Shown here: piece after piece, positions 61,624 to 64,000 of the stretch | How positions within the stretch are numbered: position 1 is the first letter of the stretch | Layout: each line of letters opens with the position of its first letter | The notes under the pieces: model-generated | The model's database searches: none | Seen by the model: the letters and a program-made list of their open reading frames with translations, nothing else | Told to the model about the DNA's origin: nothing | DNA from: Prevotella sp. | GTDB taxonomy: Bacteria > Bacteroidota > Bacteroidia > Bacteroidales > Bacteroidaceae | Reading direction: 5' to 3' | Length of the DNA: 64,000 bases | Assembly (NCBI GenBank): GCA_016291085.1 | Contig: JAEEVW010000003.1 | Coordinates: 106,167 to 170,166 of the forward strand | Made by a program: the position numbers and the translations under genes

Positions 61624-63633
61624 TTACTTCTTCACGCGATAGATGCGGAACGACATAGGAGGCAGTTGGTCGGTAATGACCAGCTGCTTCTTTTCGCTGG
61701 TGCAGGCCACGCTGCCCTCCTTCGGCGTGATGAGTTCGGGCTGCTGGATGCTGTTCTCGTCGTCCATGCCACTATGGCTCAGGGTGATGGTGCGGGCCGA
61801 GGTGGCTCCCGTCATATTAGCCAGGTTCAGCTGCACGGGCTGGGCGGTGCGCGACGTGTTGGCCACCTTGACAATCACTTCATTCGTCTGGCTATCGAAG
61901 GCAGCAGAGGCAAACAGACCATTCTGGCCTTCTAAGTTTGCTACAGGCTGGGGCTTGGCTTTCTTGCCGGCAGGCGTCATCGTCAGCGGCAGCACGTGGG
62001 TGCCGGCATTGGTGGCATACAGCTGCTGCACGTAGTAGCTCACCGTCTTGAACATCTGCGTCTGGTCGTACCAGATCTGGTCCGGGCGCCACTGCCAGCC
62101 GTCGACATGGGCGAAGAGTGGGGCAGGGGTCGTCATGTGAACCACATCGGCATTACGCTCGAAACCCGTCATGAAGGCAGCTTCCAGGAGGGCTGCTTCA
62201 TAGTGGTTCCACTTCTTGCCCTTGCCGTGACAGGCATACTCGCCGGCAAAGACCTTCGGACCCTTGCGGTCGTATGTGTCGTAACGCAGACCATGCGTCA
62301 GGAACCACTGCTCGTCACGGTAGTAGTGTTCGTCCACTAGGTCAGCCTTCTGGGCCTTCATGGCTTTCCAGCCGTCTTCGAAACGGTAGGTGTTGTTGGG
62401 CACGTCCTCAGGAACAGGACCGCTGGTACCCACAATCTTGATGTCGGGATATTTGGCGCGGATGGCAGCCACGAAGGGCTTCAGACGCTCGTAGTAGAAC
62501 TCGCCCCACTGCTCGTTGCCCACACCGATATACTTCATGTTGAACGGTTCCGGGTGGCCCATGTCGGCGCGCACCTTACCCCATTTGGAATCGGCAGGAC
62601 CATTGGCAAACTCGATGAGGTCCAGACAGTCGTCGATGTAGGGCTGCAGCTCGTTCATGGGAACATGGGCCGACTCCTTCTCCCAGTTCTGATACTGGCA
62701 GGCCAGACCCACGCTCAGGATGGGCAGCGGTTCTGCACCAATGTCCTCTGAGAGCTGGAAGAACTCAAAGAATCCCAGTCCGTACGACTGATAGTAGTCC
62801 GGATAGTAACGGTAGTCGAACGTGTGCTCCCAACGGTTCTGGTTCAGCGGACGGTTCTCGACGGGGCCCACCGTGTTCTTCCACTGGTAGCGAGTGTCCA
62901 GGTCGGTACCTTCTACAATACATCCGCCAGGGAAACGGAAGATGCCGGGATGCAGGTCGGCCAATGCCTGTGCCAAGTCGCGACGCATGCCATTCTCGCG
63001 GTTCTTGAACGTGTTGACGGGGAACAGCGAGATGTGTTCCAGCGCCACGCTGTTGGCACCCTTCAGGAAGATGCGCAGCTTGGCATGTTTCAGCGTCAGG
63101 GGCGACGTCAGCGTCAGCGTATACTTCTTCCAGTCTGCAGAGGTAATGTTCAGCGCCTGTTCTACAAACTCCTGGTGTTCGTCCATCGAGTTCTCGTTAA
63201 TCAGCTGTACGCGGATGGTACCATTGCCCTTGGGAGCCTTTGCCCAGACAGAGAAACGATACTGCTCGCCTTTCTTCAAGCCAATGCCGAAGTATCCCTC
63301 GTTGGTCAGACCCGTGCGGCGGTCCTTGTGGTCGGCTGCACTCAACTCCACATAATGCGGACAGCGCGCAAAGGGACCGTCGTTCTTCACGTCGACACAA
63401 CCGAAGGCCTGCCAGCCCATCAGGTGCTGCGGAAATTCGAACGAGCGGTTCTTGATCATTTCGCCATAGAGTCCGCCGTCGGCAGCGTAGTTGATGTCTT
63501 CAAAGAAGATGCCGTACATGGTCGACTGAATGGGTGCCCCCAGTTTCTTGGTGTTGATGTCCATGACGTTTTGGGCGGTCGTCGCCAGCGTCACTGCAGT
63601 AAGCAGCAAAGTCGTTAATAGTTGCTTTTTCAT
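61624..63633 (-). CDS. Alpha-L-arabinofuranosidase (GH51)
   Basis: A 669-residue secreted enzyme with signal peptide (LLTTLLLTAVTLATTAQ). A carbohydrate-binding-like N-terminal region (about 90-200, YRFSVWAKAPKGNGTIRVQL) precedes the (beta/alpha)8 domain with acid/base glutamate in KYIGVGNEQWGEFYYE and nucleophile in KVFAGEYACHGKG. The C-terminal beta domain ends in PPMSFRIYRVKK. It releases arabinose from arabinoxylan or pectic arabinan. It stands alone, with a TACCTTTG (63677-63670) upstream on its strand, and fits the plant-polysaccharide theme with GH28 and SusCD. Confidence 0.95.
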   Translation of the reverse strand: MKKQLLTTLLLTAVTLATTAQNVMDINTKKLGAPIQSTMYGIFFEDINYAADGGLYGEMIKNRSFEFPQHLMGWQAFGCVDVKNDGPFARCPHYVELSAADHKDRRTGLTNEGYFGIGLKKGEQYRFSVWAKAPKGNGTIRVQLINENSMDEHQEFVEQALNITSADWKKYTLTLTSPLTLKHAKLRIFLKGANSVALEHISLFPVNTFKNRENGMRRDLAQALADLHPGIFRFPGGCIVEGTDLDTRYQWKNTVGPVENRPLNQNRWEHTFDYRYYPDYYQSYGLGFFEFFQLSEDIGAEPLPILSVGLACQYQNWEKESAHVPMNELQPYIDDCLDLIEFANGPADSKWGKVRADMGHPEPFNMKYIGVGNEQWGEFYYERLKPFVAAIRAKYPDIKIVGTSGPVPEDVPNNTYRFEDGWKAMKAQKADLVDEHYYRDEQWFLTHGLRYDTYDRKGPKVFAGEYACHGKGKKWNHYEAALLEAAFMTGFERNADVVHMTTPAPLFAHVDGWQWRPDQIWYDQTQMFKTVSYYVQQLYATNAGTHVLPLTMTPAGKKAKPQPVANLEGQNGLFASAAFDSQTNEVIVKVANTSRTAQPVQLNLANMTGATSARTITLSHSGMDDENSIQQPELITPKEGSVACTSEKKQLVITDQLPPMSFRIYRVKK

Positions 63634-63736
63634 TGTCGTTTTTGTCTGTTTTGTTAGTGTTTTATGCTACAAAGGTATATAAAAAGAATCATATTTCAGT
63701 AGTTTTTAATTAGATTAACAATAAAAAAACGGATTC

Positions 63737-63759
63737 TTGCTCATTTATTTGTAACTTTG
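63737..63759 (+). promoter_or_regulatory. Fumarase promoter, extended type
   Basis: TTGCTCATTTATTTG followed directly by TAACTTTG (63752-63759). This is the extended spacer seen at three other plus-strand promoters; no TTG sits at the canonical 19-base distance. The fumarase start codon is 35 bases downstream. Confidence 0.65.
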
Positions 63760-63794
63760 CAAAATACAAACTAAAAACAAATACTTAGAAGAAT

Positions 63795-64000
63795 ATGGCA
63801 AAATCAGTTGAATTCAAGTATGCCCCCATGTTTCAGGTGGGCAAAGACGAGACCAAGTATCGTCTGTTGAGTAAGGAAGGCGTAACAACCGCCGAGTTTG
63901 AAGGTAAGACAATCGTGAAGGTCTCTAAGGAGGCCCTGACCCTTTTGGCCCAGCAGGCTTTCCATGATGTGGAGTTCATGCTGCGCAGAGAGCACAATGA
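63795..64000 (+). CDS. Class I fumarate hydratase, N-terminal part
   Basis: The first 68 residues of a protein cut by the window end: MAKSVEFKYAPMFQVGKD, then ETKYRLLSKEGVTTAEFEGK and VSKEALTLLAQQAFHDVEFMLRREHN. This resembles the N-terminus of Bacteroidetes iron-sulfur class I fumarases (family FumA/FumB). If so, it interconverts fumarate and malate in the reductive branch that many gut Bacteroidetes use to make succinate. The catalytic domain lies beyond the window. Confidence 0.85.
   Translation, partial: MAKSVEFKYAPMFQVGKDETKYRLLSKEGVTTAEFEGKTIVKVSKEALTLLAQQAFHDVEFMLRREHN

Overview
The window looks like a chromosomal segment of a Bacteroidales bacterium, most likely Prevotellaceae. The evidence is Bacteroidetes-type promoters (TTG, about 19-20 bases, TAnnTTTG), a SusC/SusD pair, a hybrid-two-component-like regulator with a Reg_prop propeller, DUF4492-CydA-CydB, DUF5686, DUF4954 and DUF6057 proteins, a smalltalk/HU/amidase cassette, and class I fumarase and HI0933-type genes typical of the group. 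Most genes are GC-rich at third positions, which produces very long antisense frames that are not genes.

Layout. 1-4.8 kb: a Tat-type Fe-S aldo/keto reductase converging on an esterase/HI0933-flavoprotein pair. 4.8-11.8 kb: mltG, then a leftward exporter operon (coiled-coil protein, TolC, HlyD, two ABC-2 permeases, no ATPase). 11.8-15 kb: cytochrome bd operon with its DUF4492 small protein. 15-20.7 kb: an orphan SusC/SusD pair with distinctive codon use. 20.7-25.5 kb: DUF6057 membrane protein, a beta-propeller lipoprotein with a CxxCH motif, and topoisomerase III. 25.5-28.2 kb: the accessory island, with an amidase, a 31-residue smalltalk protein, an HU-like protein with a chitobiase-type domain, and about 1.1 kb of non-coding DNA rich in inverted repeats. 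28.2-32.1 kb: histidine kinase and DUF5686 protein. 32.2-39.9 kb: rlmL, dipeptidyl peptidase IV, serB, purD, a membrane protein and a DedA/YqaA protein on one strand. 40-46.8 kb: kdsA, kdsD, a kinase-dead HTCS-like regulator and an exported phospholipase D/cardiolipin-synthase-like protein. 46.9-53.7 kb: TPR protein and solute-binding-like lipoprotein, radA, queC, fabG, TetR regulator. 53.8-64 kb: initiator-type tRNA-Met, GH28, hflX, DUF4954, M16 protease, GH51 arabinofuranosidase and the start of a class I fumarase.

Most of the content is housekeeping: envelope (mltG, kdsA/kdsD, efflux, PLD), respiration (cydAB, fumarase), DNA maintenance (topB, radA), plus plant-polysaccharide use (SusCD, GH28, GH51, esterase). 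The least explained parts are: (i) two homologous, oppositely oriented ~140-bp elements with nested hairpins between the HU-like gene and the smalltalk gene, whose stems differ from each other in a pairing-preserving way; (ii) short tandem arrays of period 7, 8 or 9 at many gene junctions, some of which have become coding sequence; (iii) the HTCS-like regulator with neither a kinase domain nor a phospho-acceptor residue; (iv) the mosaic composition of topB. All structure and family statements come from reading the sequence; no database or folding program was run.
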